Below, piece by piece: positions 26,339 through 36,626 of a stretch of 64,000 nt of DNA (position 1 is the stretch's first letter; the number at the start of each line of letters is the position of its first letter). Under the pieces are notes generated by a model that was given only the letters and a program-made list of their open reading frames with translations, was not told the DNA's origin and did not search any database. The position numbers and the translations under genes are program-made. The DNA is taken from contig CALMSX010000073.1 in the NCBI GenBank assembly GCA_937872515.1, positions 62,001-126,000 on the forward strand, in the 5' to 3' direction. The stretch comes from an uncultured Bacteroidota bacterium (GTDB taxonomy: Bacteria > Bacteroidota > Bacteroidia > Chitinophagales > Saprospiraceae).

Positions 26339-29300
26339 ATGAATGTAAAGAATTACACTATAGCAGTGTGTGTAAAGTGCATTTTACTTTGCGCATGTAT
26401 CTTAGAAAAAGCTCAAACGGCTCAAGCGGCCATAGCCTCCTCTTTCTCATCCCCTGATTTGCCCGTCTCAAATGGATCGTTTTCCATCCCAGTCCTATCT
26501 TGCAATACCCAGTATCCATGGAAACTTCCTGAATTTGACAACCTCACAGCCCAAGTTAACGATGGGGTAGGAAGCCTTATCCCGCTTTGCATTGGTAGCG
26601 TCAACAATATCGGTAACCTGATTGACAATTCTGTGTCCAACACCACCACGATCAGCATTACCGGTATCAACTGTGATGCCCAAATAGGGGTACGCGATAA
26701 TGATGTGGGAGACACCTACACCGCAGGTACATATGCTGGCTATAGAATTGGTACTACCGGTTTGATAGGTGTTACCATCGCATCTGCTGTTACCATTAGT
26801 ACATACAACAATGGAGTTTTGGCTGAGTCCGCAGTCATTACCAATTCTTCCCTGGCCATCAGTTCTTTTGCCATTCAAAGTGACGGTACCGCTGTTGTTG
26901 GTTTTATAACCACTCTCCCTTTTGATGAAATCAGAATTCGATACCAGGCCCTGGTTTCAGTGTTATTTACAGCTACTATTTACCACCCCGTCATTAAATC
27001 TTATTGTGCAGGGCCAATACCATCTTGCAATGCGTCCACCTCAATGGTAGCACCCGCTTTTCCTGCTGAAATAGATGACTCAGGTGTTTCAGGATTGGGT
27101 CTGGGGGGCATTTCAAATGAATGGGCCCTGGTAGACAGCTCTTTAACCAATTCAGCAACGGTTAACTTTCCTCTGGCCATTCTTGCCTCCGCTTATGTTT
27201 CTGTGCAGGATCAACTTTCTACTTTTCCTGCCGGCTATTTTGCCGGTTTTGAAGTAGCCTTCCCCTCTGTTTTATCGGTCAATGTGGCTCAATATACGAC
27301 CATAACAACCTATCTCAATGAGGTCCAACAAGAATCGTTTTCTTCTTCTGATTTACTAATTTCAACCCCCTTTTTAAACAATGCCTCAAAAATAATTACC
27401 GGCTTTGTCACCAACCTCCCTTTCGACGAAATACGTATTCAGATCAATCAGCCTTTAAGCGTCAATTTAGGAGCCATCCAATTATACAGGCCGGTCATTA
27501 AAAGATATTGCGAAGGGCCAGCGTTAGATTGTAATACCCATACTACGTATATACAACCCGATTTTCCGGTTGATCTCAATGCAGCCGGCACAGGTCTGAC
27601 TGGCTTGGCTTGTGTCGCGTGCGAAATAATTAATCCTACTGCCATCATAAATGATGACACTTCTGATTTTACTGAAATTGACTTACTGGCAGCCGTTGGT
27701 ACCACTGCCAGCCTTTCTTTCCAAAAAATGCTCTCACCGTGGTCTGATTCTATCTTCGTCGGTTTTGACCTTGTCAATGAAAACATTCTGGATGTAGATA
27801 TTTTAGACGCTATCCAGATTTGTACCTATGAGAATGGACTCTTAAAAGAATGTAAATCGGGATCATCAGGTCTGATTCAAATTCAAGCCGATCTTTGGAC
27901 CGGAACGGAAAGGAGGTCTATAGGCTTTGTTACTCAGCAGTCATTTGATCAACTTACCCTTTCCCTCTTCAACACAGTTTCTGTTTCATTGGGTGCAACT
28001 AAAATTTATGCCCTCCTGGTAGACTCTCTTTGTAAACCAAGTCTGGCTTGCGACTCCACGTTTTATCTCAATAGACCCGAATTTCCTGCTTTGATTAATG
28101 GCTTCAGAACCGGAATAAGTGGCGTGGCTTGTGTTTTATGTGAAGTTGGAGATCCTGAAAATGTTGTTTCTCAAAGTACAACTGATTTTGCCCAGATCAC
28201 CGTTGCTGCAGGAGTAGCATCTACCGGGACCATTGCGGTCCAGGATGGTCTCACTACCTATCCTCTTGGATGTTCAGTTGGTTTTGCCATCGAAGACATG
28301 GGGGGATTGATCAAACTTGATTTACTCGAGTCAATCACGATCTGTACTTATCTGGATGGCGCATTGAGAGAATGTAAGTCTGGTTCCGACCTCATTGATT
28401 TAACCCTGATCATTAATTTGTTTGGCCTTGGTCCTGGAAAATACAATATCGGCTTTCAAACTTCAATGACTTTTGATGAAATTTCAATTTCTGTGGGCTC
28501 ACTTGCGTCTGTCATCAACTCCATTAGGGTCTACGGCGCCTTTGTAGATACCAGGGGAGGGGTAATCAATGGCAGTACCTGCTGTATTTACCCAAACACC
28601 GTAAGTTATGGTACTTATTGTGAGGGACAGCTGCTTGTCCTGTCCAGCCCTGCTGCAGGATATTGGACCAGTTCTGATCTTTCTGTGGCCATGATTTCAG
28701 GCGGCAACACGGCTGAATTTATAGATAGTGGCAGTGTCGTTTTTTCTTTTTACAACAATGCCAATATGTGTCTCGAGAGCCTTACCTCAGAAATTGCGGT
28801 AAATGGCCGTCCCATAATTGGCATTCCAGGAGCAGCACAAATTTGTGTTGGTGAAAATACCTCTATCAGTCCATCAACCGGCGGAAGCTGGACCAGCACC
28901 AATGCATCAGTTGCTTCCATTACTGATGAGGGTGTCATCACAGGCATCAATGCAGGGTCATGCACCTTTGTATTTACCAGCCAGTCTACCGGCTGTAGTT
29001 CAAATCCTTCAACTGTGCTTACAGTCAATGCCCTGCCAATTGCCACTTATCCACTTTCGGCTTATGTATGCATGTATACTACAGCCCAATTGAGCCCGGT
29101 ATCAGGCGGAAGCTGGACCTCAAGCAATCCTGGCATTGCCTCCATTTCTAATGCCGGTGTTGTTCAACCCATCAGCCAGGGTCAGGTACAATTTACTTTT
29201 ACCAACGCTCTCACAGGTTGCCAATCCGCTCCGGGTCCGGTTATGCAAATGGTAAACAGACCGGAACCCATCCTCCCCGCTGATCTTACTATTTGTCAGG

Positions 29301-31510
29301 GGGCTAATCTTTCCTTGACATCTGATTCTGTCGGGTTTTGGTATTCCACCCAAGCCCACATAGCAACAATTGATACAACCACAGGCACGGTTACCGGTGT
29401 GTCGGTCGGTCGAAGTTATTTCTACCTAATATCCAACCAGACCCAGTGCTCATCCGACACATCTCTTTACCTCGATGTGATCCCCTTGCCATCAGTTTCT
29501 CTTGCCGGTCCTGCTGTATTGTGCCAGGGTTTTACAAGCACTTTGACCACTCTTTCTGCCGGAACCTGGTCTTCACTCAATGATCAGATTGCGTCAATAG
29601 ATTCACTCGGAAAAATTACAGCCCTGGCTCCAGGAAAGGTCGGTTTTGTTTTTAAAGATGGGCTCACTGGCTGTGAAGCCAAAACCCCTGATGAATTGAT
29701 AACCGTGCAGCATTGCTTGGACCCCGACTTCAATGTGGGATTCAAAGGACTGACTCTTTCCGGCAATTTGGCTACCAATGATGAAGTTTCTGGAGCTGTT
29801 TATTCCAATTCATCAATCCTTATCAGCAAACCGCCTTCGTCTGCAGCCATTTTAACCATCCAGCCCTCTGGAGCCTATTCATTTGTGGGTGATGAAGCGG
29901 GCAGATATGTATTTCAGGTGCCGGTTTGTCTGTCAACCACCCCAGTCTCCTGTATGAATATCGAATTGACCATCCACCTGGTGGAAAGATATGGCAGTGC
30001 TACTTTTCCGATAGTCAACACAGATATGATAACCGTCTTTAATCGTGGACTTTCTGGAGGATGGACATTGATTCCTCATCAAACCAATGATAAATGTGTT
30101 ACCAATGATGATTGCTCCCTTCCGGCATCTTCATTCACTGTAGCAGGCCCTCCGACAATTGGAATCCCTCAGCTCCAGGGCAACGACAGTCTTTACTACT
30201 CGCCTACAAGTCATTTACTTGGAATGGATACCATTCTATATCAATACTGCAGCAGTTCCAATCTACTTTCCTGCGATTCAGCAAAAATAATAATCACGGT
30301 TGCAGACACCAGTGCAGAGAACACGGTTGTTGCGGTAGATGATTTTTTTACCACACGTTCTGATTCCACTTTAATAGTGTCATTGACTGCCAACGACAGT
30401 GATCCGGAAGGCCATTCTTTTTTTACCGTGGTGGCAGGCAGTGAGGCGTCACCGGTAGTGCTTCCCCAGGGGCGTTATTATATCAATAGCGGGGGCACCC
30501 TTACCTTTATTCCTACGGCAAGTTTTAGTGGTGCGCTTGATATAATTTATACCATTTGTGATACAGGTAGCTCTCCGGCTTGTGCCAAGGCCACTGCCCA
30601 TTTGCTTGTTTTCAGAGATCTCAAAATAAGATTAAAGGTTTATTTGGAAGGAGCCCTTATCAATTCTTCTGGAAATTCTGCCGCTGGTAAACCATTGATG
30701 AGGGATAATTTGCGCAACCAGCCCATTACCGGTTTAAATTATTTACCAACCATCGATCCTTACCATTTTGCATTGGACTTTATGGATCACCGCGAAAATT
30801 TTAACCACGTTTGGCCGGGCACCATGCTAAGATATTGCAACATACCCAACAGTGCTGCTGTAATGTCTGTTACAGGGGATAATGCCATTGTAGACTGGGT
30901 ATTTGTCGAATTGCGAAACAAAAACAACCCACTCGACATCCTGGCCACAAGATCAGCCCTTTTGCAGAGAGATGGAGATGTGGTTGACCTCAATGGCACA
31001 GGACCCCTCGCTTTCAGAGGTCTGCAGTTGGATAGCTGTTTTGTTGCTGTCAAGCATCGTTCTCACCTGGGTGTAATGTCAAAAAAAATAAATACCAATG
31101 CACTGACAGATTTTACTTCGATGGTCACTCAGGTATTTGACTTTGGCACCTCCCTTGAAAATGGCTATGACTATACCAACCTGGCCATGAACCCTAGCAC
31201 AAAGCTGGGATATAGGGCACTTTGGGCCGGTGATTTTGTCAAAAATGGAAAAATAAAATTTACAAACCCGAGTGACGATCTTAACGCCTTATTTTTTGAT
31301 GTATTAAGCCACCCACAAAATTCTACCGGAAATGCCAACTTTGACCATGCTTATGGCTATTACCAGGGCGATTACAACATGGATGGTAAAAATAAATTTG
31401 ATAACCCTTTTGACGACAAAAACCTGGTGTATGCCCAAATTTTGTTTTATCCACTCAACAATGAGTTTTTATCCAATTTTGATTTTTTTATAGAACAAAT
31501 ACCGAAATAA
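26339..31510 (+). CDS. Large secreted protein: four ~170-residue N-terminal modules, five Big_2 repeats (paralog C)
   Basis: ATG at 26339 is preferred; GTG at 26333 would add two residues. A hydrophobic signal follows (YTIAVCVKCILLCACIL) and is unusually Cys-rich; an L-C-A-C sequence near its end could pass as a weak lipobox. Four copies of a roughly 170-residue module follow (about residues 55-740). Each starts C-N/D-x-x-T near a P-x-F/Y-P, has an aGxxaGF strand and an I-x-T/C-TY-x-x-G strand, and ends FDEIRI...Y. I know no named family for this module. Then come five Big_2-like repeats (about 744-1124) and the shared C-terminal block from CLDPDFNVGF to the end. The first of the two terminal loops is degenerate (GDFVKNGK instead of D-x-N-x-D-G); the second is GDYNMDGK. 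It is probably a surface or fibre protein. Confidence 0.85.
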   Translation: MNVKNYTIAVCVKCILLCACILEKAQTAQAAIASSFSSPDLPVSNGSFSIPVLSCNTQYPWKLPEFDNLTAQVNDGVGSLIPLCIGSVNNIGNLIDNSVSNTTTISITGINCDAQIGVRDNDVGDTYTAGTYAGYRIGTTGLIGVTIASAVTISTYNNGVLAESAVITNSSLAISSFAIQSDGTAVVGFITTLPFDEIRIRYQALVSVLFTATIYHPVIKSYCAGPIPSCNASTSMVAPAFPAEIDDSGVSGLGLGGISNEWALVDSSLTNSATVNFPLAILASAYVSVQDQLSTFPAGYFAGFEVAFPSVLSVNVAQYTTITTYLNEVQQESFSSSDLLISTPFLNNASKIITGFVTNLPFDEIRIQINQPLSVNLGAIQLYRPVIKRYCEGPALDCNTHTTYIQPDFPVDLNAAGTGLTGLACVACEIINPTAIINDDTSDFTEIDLLAAVGTTASLSFQKMLSPWSDSIFVGFDLVNENILDVDILDAIQICTYENGLLKECKSGSSGLIQIQADLWTGTERRSIGFVTQQSFDQLTLSLFNTVSVSLGATKIYALLVDSLCKPSLACDSTFYLNRPEFPALINGFRTGISGVACVLCEVGDPENVVSQSTTDFAQITVAAGVASTGTIAVQDGLTTYPLGCSVGFAIEDMGGLIKLDLLESITICTYLDGALRECKSGSDLIDLTLIINLFGLGPGKYNIGFQTSMTFDEISISVGSLASVINSIRVYGAFVDTRGGVINGSTCCIYPNTVSYGTYCEGQLLVLSSPAAGYWTSSDLSVAMISGGNTAEFIDSGSVVFSFYNNANMCLESLTSEIAVNGRPIIGIPGAAQICVGENTSISPSTGGSWTSTNASVASITDEGVITGINAGSCTFVFTSQSTGCSSNPSTVLTVNALPIATYPLSAYVCMYTTAQLSPVSGGSWTSSNPGIASISNAGVVQPISQGQVQFTFTNALTGCQSAPGPVMQMVNRPEPILPADLTICQGANLSLTSDSVGFWYSTQAHIATIDTTTGTVTGVSVGRSYFYLISNQTQCSSDTSLYLDVIPLPSVSLAGPAVLCQGFTSTLTTLSAGTWSSLNDQIASIDSLGKITALAPGKVGFVFKDGLTGCEAKTPDELITVQHCLDPDFNVGFKGLTLSGNLATNDEVSGAVYSNSSILISKPPSSAAILTIQPSGAYSFVGDEAGRYVFQVPVCLSTTPVSCMNIELTIHLVERYGSATFPIVNTDMITVFNRGLSGGWTLIPHQTNDKCVTNDDCSLPASSFTVAGPPTIGIPQLQGNDSLYYSPTSHLLGMDTILYQYCSSSNLLSCDSAKIIITVADTSAENTVVAVDDFFTTRSDSTLIVSLTANDSDPEGHSFFTVVAGSEASPVVLPQGRYYINSGGTLTFIPTASFSGALDIIYTICDTGSSPACAKATAHLLVFRDLKIRLKVYLEGALINSSGNSAAGKPLMRDNLRNQPITGLNYLPTIDPYHFALDFMDHRENFNHVWPGTMLRYCNIPNSAAVMSVTGDNAIVDWVFVELRNKNNPLDILATRSALLQRDGDVVDLNGTGPLAFRGLQLDSCFVAVKHRSHLGVMSKKINTNALTDFTSMVTQVFDFGTSLENGYDYTNLAMNPSTKLGYRALWAGDFVKNGKIKFTNPSDDLNALFFDVLSHPQNSTGNANFDHAYGYYQGDYNMDGKNKFDNPFDDKNLVYAQILFYPLNNEFLSNFDFFIEQIPK
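26490..28560 (+). repeat. Four tandem copies of an uncharacterised ~170-residue module
   Basis: Copies start near 26500, 27020, 27525 and 28045. They share two strands, GF-x-T-x-x-x-FDE-I-x-I and T-Y-x-x-G-x-x-x-E, and a Cys near the beginning. Copies 3 and 4 add an extra Cys cluster (GLACVACE, GVACVLCE) and a C-K-S-G turn. The same split (two plain copies, two Cys-rich copies) occurs in the next gene, so the four-copy arrangement predates the gene duplication. Confidence 0.8.
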
Positions 31511-31862
31511 AATAACGTAAAAGAAAAACAATGATCCATACCTGAACTAGATTCATGAGAAGTTGGTCATTTTTTGAATGCCTTCATCATCATCTTCCTT
31601 TTTTCATCCGCTCTGCAATCACGTAGGTTGGGTATAACTCTTTTTGGCATTTAGGAAAATGACAAAAATTCTACAAAATATTTGTTAAAACAAATAAGAA
31701 ATGTCAAATAACTTACAAATAGATATAAAATAATGTATAAAGCAAATAAAGACGAATTAAATTAAGGGAAATGTCAATTTAAAGTGTCAGGTATTTAACC
31801 AGGTAATAGTATAAAGCAGCCAGAGACTGCTATTTGAGAATGTAAACCAAAATACCTGCACA
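31511..31862. other. Intergenic region between the third and fourth giant genes
   Basis: AT-rich with no gene seen. A weak interrupted hairpin followed by T6 (about 31530-31575: AATGATCC against GGTCATT) could terminate the upstream gene. TTGTTAAAACAA at 31682-31693 repeats exactly a sequence at 26041-26052 in the preceding intergenic region. No exact TAnnTTTG was found. Confidence 0.5.
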
Positions 31863-34800
31863 ATGTATTTACCTATTACTTTACCGTCGTTTTTATCAAC
31901 GCCGCAACATTGGATGCAAAAATCTTTTGTTTTAGGGTTGATCGCCTTGTCCACCAGCTGCCTTCATGCTGGATCGGAACCTGCCAGACTTTTTAAAGTC
32001 GCTGCCTCAGAACCCCCTTTGAACTCACTGAACACTTCGTTGACTTGTAATGCATTTACACCCATTAGTAGTCAACACTTCTCTTCACTTTCTGCTCAGA
32101 TCGTTGATAATGTTCCGAGTGTTTTGCCTCTCTGCATAGGTGGGGTTACGGGAATTAACAATCTTACAGATGCTGATGAGAATAATTTCACCAATATCAA
32201 CCTGACCGGCTTGGGGTGTGATGCCACTTTGGCTAGCAAATCTACAGCAAGCTCTTCATCCTTTGATGCTGGCACCTTTGCCGGCTTTAGGGTAGGTTCC
32301 CAGGGATTATTGGGTGCTGTAATTGCATCAGAAATGATTGTTTCAACCTATTTAAACAACAGCCTTCAGGAAAGCAGGGTAGTGGTTTCGTCAACAGTTG
32401 CTTTAGACCTCAGCCTGATTTCAGATGATGGCACCATAGTTTTGGGTTTCACCACAACGCTGCCCTTTAATGAAGTACGAATCCGGGTAAAATCACTGGT
32501 ATCTGTTTTAAATAATGTACAGATCTACCACGCAGTAGCCAAGCAGTATTGTGAGGGTCCTCCCTTGACCTGCAATTCAGAAACAAGGTGGATCCAACCC
32601 CTATACCCTGTTTCTGTCGAAAAAGTTGAGGTAACAGGCATTGCCGTGGGGGGTATAGACAATGTAAACCATTTATTAGATGCCAATGCCCAAAATTTTG
32701 CATCGTTTGAATTTCCGGTTGCAGCCTTGGCAACACTCTCCCTTTCTGTAAAAGATCAATTGATTGATTATGATGCGTCAACCTTTGCCGGCTTCAAAAT
32801 GACATCGGGTAATTTAAGCACGCTTGAAATTTTAAATTATTTTTCCATTCAAACCTTCCTGAATGGCAGTTATCAGGAAACTGCTTTAACCGATGATCTC
32901 AGAGTGGTCAATGCCGATCTGATCAATGGAGGTGATGTGGTCACCGGCTTTGTTTCCAACCTTCCATTTGATGAAATCAGGCTGGTAATCAGCCAGCCAC
33001 TTTCTGTAAATCTGGGTAGTATTCATGTATATTATCCGATTGTCAAAACGTATTGCCAGGGACCTGTGGCGGAGTGCAATACTTTTACGCAATGGCAACA
33101 ACCCATTTATCCAGTTGAAGTTAATTACCTGGATTCTGGAATCAATAGCCTGGCCTGCGTTAATTGTACTTTTTCAGATCCGACTCATCTGATTGACAAT
33201 GATACAGAAAATTTTATGACCATAGATTTATTGACCACAGCTGCCAATGCAGCCAAAGTCAGTGTTCAAAATGTAGTTGATCAGTTTGAAGGACCTGCCT
33301 TTGTTGGTTTTGAAATTCAAAACAGCAACCTTATAAATTCAGATGTTTTATCCGCGATCCAAATATGCACCTATCTGGATGGACAGGAGGTAGATTGTAA
33401 ATCGGGTGCTGAATCACTGGCTGTGGTGAATTCTTCTTTGTTGCAGACCACCGGATTTAAAACCATAGGCTTTGTTGCTGACCAAAATTTTGATGAAGTA
33501 CAATTATTACTTAACAATTTGGTCAATGTTCAATTAGGTACTGTAAAAGTCAAATCTTTTGTTTACAACAAACTGTGCGATGTTACTTTGCAATGCGATA
33601 CCGTATACAATTTGAATCAACCAGATTTTCCGGTGGTTATCAATGGTTTAAAAACAGGTACTTCCGGACTGGCTTGTGCGTTGTGTGATGTGCAAAATGA
33701 AATGAACGTCATCTCCACATCACCTGATGATTACGCCACCTTGTTGGTGCCGGTTGGTGCACTGGGTGGGGTAAAATTATCCGTTCAGGATGGAATTAAA
33801 ACATATCCAAAAGGGAGTACAGCCGGCTTTGTAATCAGGGATATGAATGCCCTCGTATTAGCTGACCTGCTGGAAAGTGTTACCATCTGCACCTATAAAG
33901 ACAATACCTTAAATGAATGCAAAACAGGTACTGATCTCATTGACCTTTCCCTCATTTTAAACCTTTTCCCGTCAGAGAGTAATAAGACGACCATTGGTTT
34001 TGTAACCACCAAGGATTTTGACGAAATCCAAATAACAGTTAATGCGCTCACTTCTGTTATCAATCAATTAAGGATATTTGGAGCATTTTTAGACACCCGT
34101 GGAGCTGATAGCGAAGATTTTTTCTGTTGTCCGCGGGCTGCAAAGGTCACGCTTTATAATCAATGTGTTGGCAACACCTTCGTCTTACCTGCTTTCTCCA
34201 ATGGTACTTGGTCTGCAGCCGGCACAGCCAACATTTCTCTTAATCCCAATGGAGAGCTCAGCTTTCTGTCTTCCGGTAATGCTACTTTTTATTTCACGGA
34301 TTCCACCACCTTTTGTATTTCTTATTCCACCAATACAATTCAAATTTTTGACAATCCAGCCATCTCTTCTTCCGGTGTTTTTGATATCTGTTTGTCCAAT
34401 GCCATTCAATTGTCTTCAAACTCACAGTCGGGACAATGGTCGTCTTCCAATGCTGACATAGCCTGGGTAGATGCCAATGGTCGGGCACATGGCATTGCCC
34501 CGGGAAAAGTTAGTTTTGCTTTTACCGATAATCAAAGTCAATGCAGTAGCTTTTTCGACTTTCAGGCATTTGAAGTTTATTCCTGCATAGATCCTGATTT
34601 TAATGTTACCTTTTCTGGAGTACAACTGGCAGGAAATGCAGCTACCAATGACGATGCTATAGGTTCAACGATTTTTAACCCACAGCCTGTGTTGATCAAA
34701 GCACCCATTGGTGCCCAAAGTCAGATAACCATTCATCCCAATGGAAGCTATCAATTTCTAACCAATAAGGTAGGGCAATACATTTATATGCTGAATGTTT

Positions 34801-36380
34801 GTCCGGCAAATCAGGTGTTGTGTCAAAGCTCTATGCTAAACATCCATGTAGTGGAAGCCTATGGATACGATCAGTCTGTGGTATCCAATGTTGATTTTAT
34901 TTCGGTCTATCAGGGCGACAGCCTGCTGATACCCGGTGAAGGAGGTCTGTTGGGTGCAAATGACAGATGTGTTTCGCATTCAGATTGTTTGTTGGATTAC
35001 GAGGTTTTGTCAGTGGTGAACAACACAACCAAAACTTCTATTGCCTTGGATCCATCTTTTTTCTTTCTCAAACCCAATTCCGGCGAGTTGGGTTTGGATT
35101 CTTTTACTTATCTCATTTGCAATGAAGCCAATGCCTCTCTTTGCCATGAATCTCCTGTCTTCATAACCATAAAACATCCCAGCGCGTCTAACTCCATTGT
35201 AGCAGTCGATGATTTTAAAGCATTGTACAGCAATGAAAAGATATCTTTGAATGTGCTCTCCAATGACAGCGATCCCGAGAGTGACAGCATTTTTATCCAG
35301 GTCACAGGATCGCCGGAAACCCCGGTTGTTATCGATCAGGGTACATATTTTATATCTGCAGATGGCATTTTGCACTTTCAACCGGCCGTCAATTATACCG
35401 GGCCTGTTGATATCATCTACACCCTTTGCGACAACCATGTCGAGCCGGCATGTACCAGGGCCACCGTTCATTTATTGGTTATGGATCCGGGTCACATCGA
35501 AATCCGCTGTTACCTGGAAGGTGCCCTCATGAACAACAACAATAAAATTTCGGTTCTGGGCAAACCACTGATGAGAGATGAATTGCGGAAAAATGCTTTC
35601 AACGGACAAAATTGTTTGCCCGTTTCAGATCCTTATCAAAGGCCTACTACTTACACCGATGTCACTTCTTTTTACCAGCCTGCTTTGCCAGGTACCCTGT
35701 CAAAGTTTGTTTCCATACCAGACCCGCAACTGACTTTTGCGGACAGGGGAGATAATTCAATAGTAGATTGGGTGTTTATCGAATTGCGCTCTGTCTTTGA
35801 CTCTACCCATGTTTTTGCTACCCGATCCGGCCTGCTCCAAAGAGATGCCGACGTGGTCGACCTGGATGGTCAGAGTCCTCTTTCTTTTAGAGGTATTAAA
35901 TTGGATAGTTTTTTTGTGGCTGTAAGACACAGATCTCACCTGGGAGTGATGTCGCTAAAACAATACCGAAATCAGTTGGTTGATTTTACCGACCCTGCCC
36001 TGCCTGTTTTTGATTTTGGGGTAAGATTGAATGGTATTTACGACTTTGCCGGCAAAGCCCAAAACACCAAGGTAAAAACCAATTATCGGGCCTTATGGGC
36101 AGGTGACTTTGATGGCGATGGTAAAATTAAATTTGTCAACCCTTCTGACGATACCAATCAACTTTATTTTGACATATTAAGTCATCCGGAGAATTTATCT
36201 GGCAATGCAAATTATGATTTTGCATTTGGATATTATCAGGGAGACTATGACATGAATGGTAAAATCAAGTTTGGCAATCCATCTGATGATAAAAATTTCC
36301 TGCAGGCCCAGATCCTCTTTTATGGTCTGAATGCCCATTATTTGACCAACTTCGATTATTTCATTCAGCAAATACCATGA
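31863..36380 (+). CDS. Large secreted protein: four ~170-residue N-terminal modules, two degenerate Big_2 repeats (paralog D)
   Basis: 1505 residues from ATG 31863. An internal ATG at 31914 would place MQKSFVLGLIALSTS at the N-terminus, a cleaner signal peptide, so the true start may be there. Four copies of the module seen in the previous gene follow (about residues 59-755), the last two with the extra Cys cluster (SLACVNC, GLACALC). Then come only two weak Ig/Big_2-like units (about 763-903), the second with the GIAPGK signature of a terminal unit. The rest (907-1505) is the shared C-terminal block: cadherin-like domains (NDSDPESD), an RCYLEGAL...PLMRDELR domain, and loops GDFDGDGK and GDYDMNGK. 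It resembles a stalk-shortened version of the third giant. No catalytic motif is seen. Confidence 0.85.
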   Translation: MYLPITLPSFLSTPQHWMQKSFVLGLIALSTSCLHAGSEPARLFKVAASEPPLNSLNTSLTCNAFTPISSQHFSSLSAQIVDNVPSVLPLCIGGVTGINNLTDADENNFTNINLTGLGCDATLASKSTASSSSFDAGTFAGFRVGSQGLLGAVIASEMIVSTYLNNSLQESRVVVSSTVALDLSLISDDGTIVLGFTTTLPFNEVRIRVKSLVSVLNNVQIYHAVAKQYCEGPPLTCNSETRWIQPLYPVSVEKVEVTGIAVGGIDNVNHLLDANAQNFASFEFPVAALATLSLSVKDQLIDYDASTFAGFKMTSGNLSTLEILNYFSIQTFLNGSYQETALTDDLRVVNADLINGGDVVTGFVSNLPFDEIRLVISQPLSVNLGSIHVYYPIVKTYCQGPVAECNTFTQWQQPIYPVEVNYLDSGINSLACVNCTFSDPTHLIDNDTENFMTIDLLTTAANAAKVSVQNVVDQFEGPAFVGFEIQNSNLINSDVLSAIQICTYLDGQEVDCKSGAESLAVVNSSLLQTTGFKTIGFVADQNFDEVQLLLNNLVNVQLGTVKVKSFVYNKLCDVTLQCDTVYNLNQPDFPVVINGLKTGTSGLACALCDVQNEMNVISTSPDDYATLLVPVGALGGVKLSVQDGIKTYPKGSTAGFVIRDMNALVLADLLESVTICTYKDNTLNECKTGTDLIDLSLILNLFPSESNKTTIGFVTTKDFDEIQITVNALTSVINQLRIFGAFLDTRGADSEDFFCCPRAAKVTLYNQCVGNTFVLPAFSNGTWSAAGTANISLNPNGELSFLSSGNATFYFTDSTTFCISYSTNTIQIFDNPAISSSGVFDICLSNAIQLSSNSQSGQWSSSNADIAWVDANGRAHGIAPGKVSFAFTDNQSQCSSFFDFQAFEVYSCIDPDFNVTFSGVQLAGNAATNDDAIGSTIFNPQPVLIKAPIGAQSQITIHPNGSYQFLTNKVGQYIYMLNVCPANQVLCQSSMLNIHVVEAYGYDQSVVSNVDFISVYQGDSLLIPGEGGLLGANDRCVSHSDCLLDYEVLSVVNNTTKTSIALDPSFFFLKPNSGELGLDSFTYLICNEANASLCHESPVFITIKHPSASNSIVAVDDFKALYSNEKISLNVLSNDSDPESDSIFIQVTGSPETPVVIDQGTYFISADGILHFQPAVNYTGPVDIIYTLCDNHVEPACTRATVHLLVMDPGHIEIRCYLEGALMNNNNKISVLGKPLMRDELRKNAFNGQNCLPVSDPYQRPTTYTDVTSFYQPALPGTLSKFVSIPDPQLTFADRGDNSIVDWVFIELRSVFDSTHVFATRSGLLQRDADVVDLDGQSPLSFRGIKLDSFFVAVRHRSHLGVMSLKQYRNQLVDFTDPALPVFDFGVRLNGIYDFAGKAQNTKVKTNYRALWAGDFDGDGKIKFVNPSDDTNQLYFDILSHPENLSGNANYDFAFGYYQGDYDMNGKIKFGNPSDDKNFLQAQILFYGLNAHYLTNFDYFIQQIP
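32037..34115 (+). repeat. Four tandem copies of the ~170-residue module, second gene
   Basis: Copies begin near 32037, 32570, 33071 and 33590 and align in order with those of the preceding gene. Typical landmarks are F/YPVxVxxxxxG, GFxxT/NLPFDEIRL/V and a final V/L-Y/F-x-x-V/A segment. Confidence 0.8.
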
Positions 36381-36626
36381 ATTGTGGCCGGTATCGTATC
36401 ATTGAATTCCAATTGCTTACCATACCTATCTGTCAACATGGAAGCCTTGAAAATGCCTGAATTTTGTACAAAATCCTACATTTTTAAAAAAAACTGCTTC
36501 CAGGCATCAGGGTATAACAGTTTGGCAACTGTCTATTTCTTGATTTGAATATCGGCACAGATTTTGCACTGAGTGATATGACATTAAACAAATATTTAAT
36601 ATTAAAACCTAAAATGTTAATTTCCA

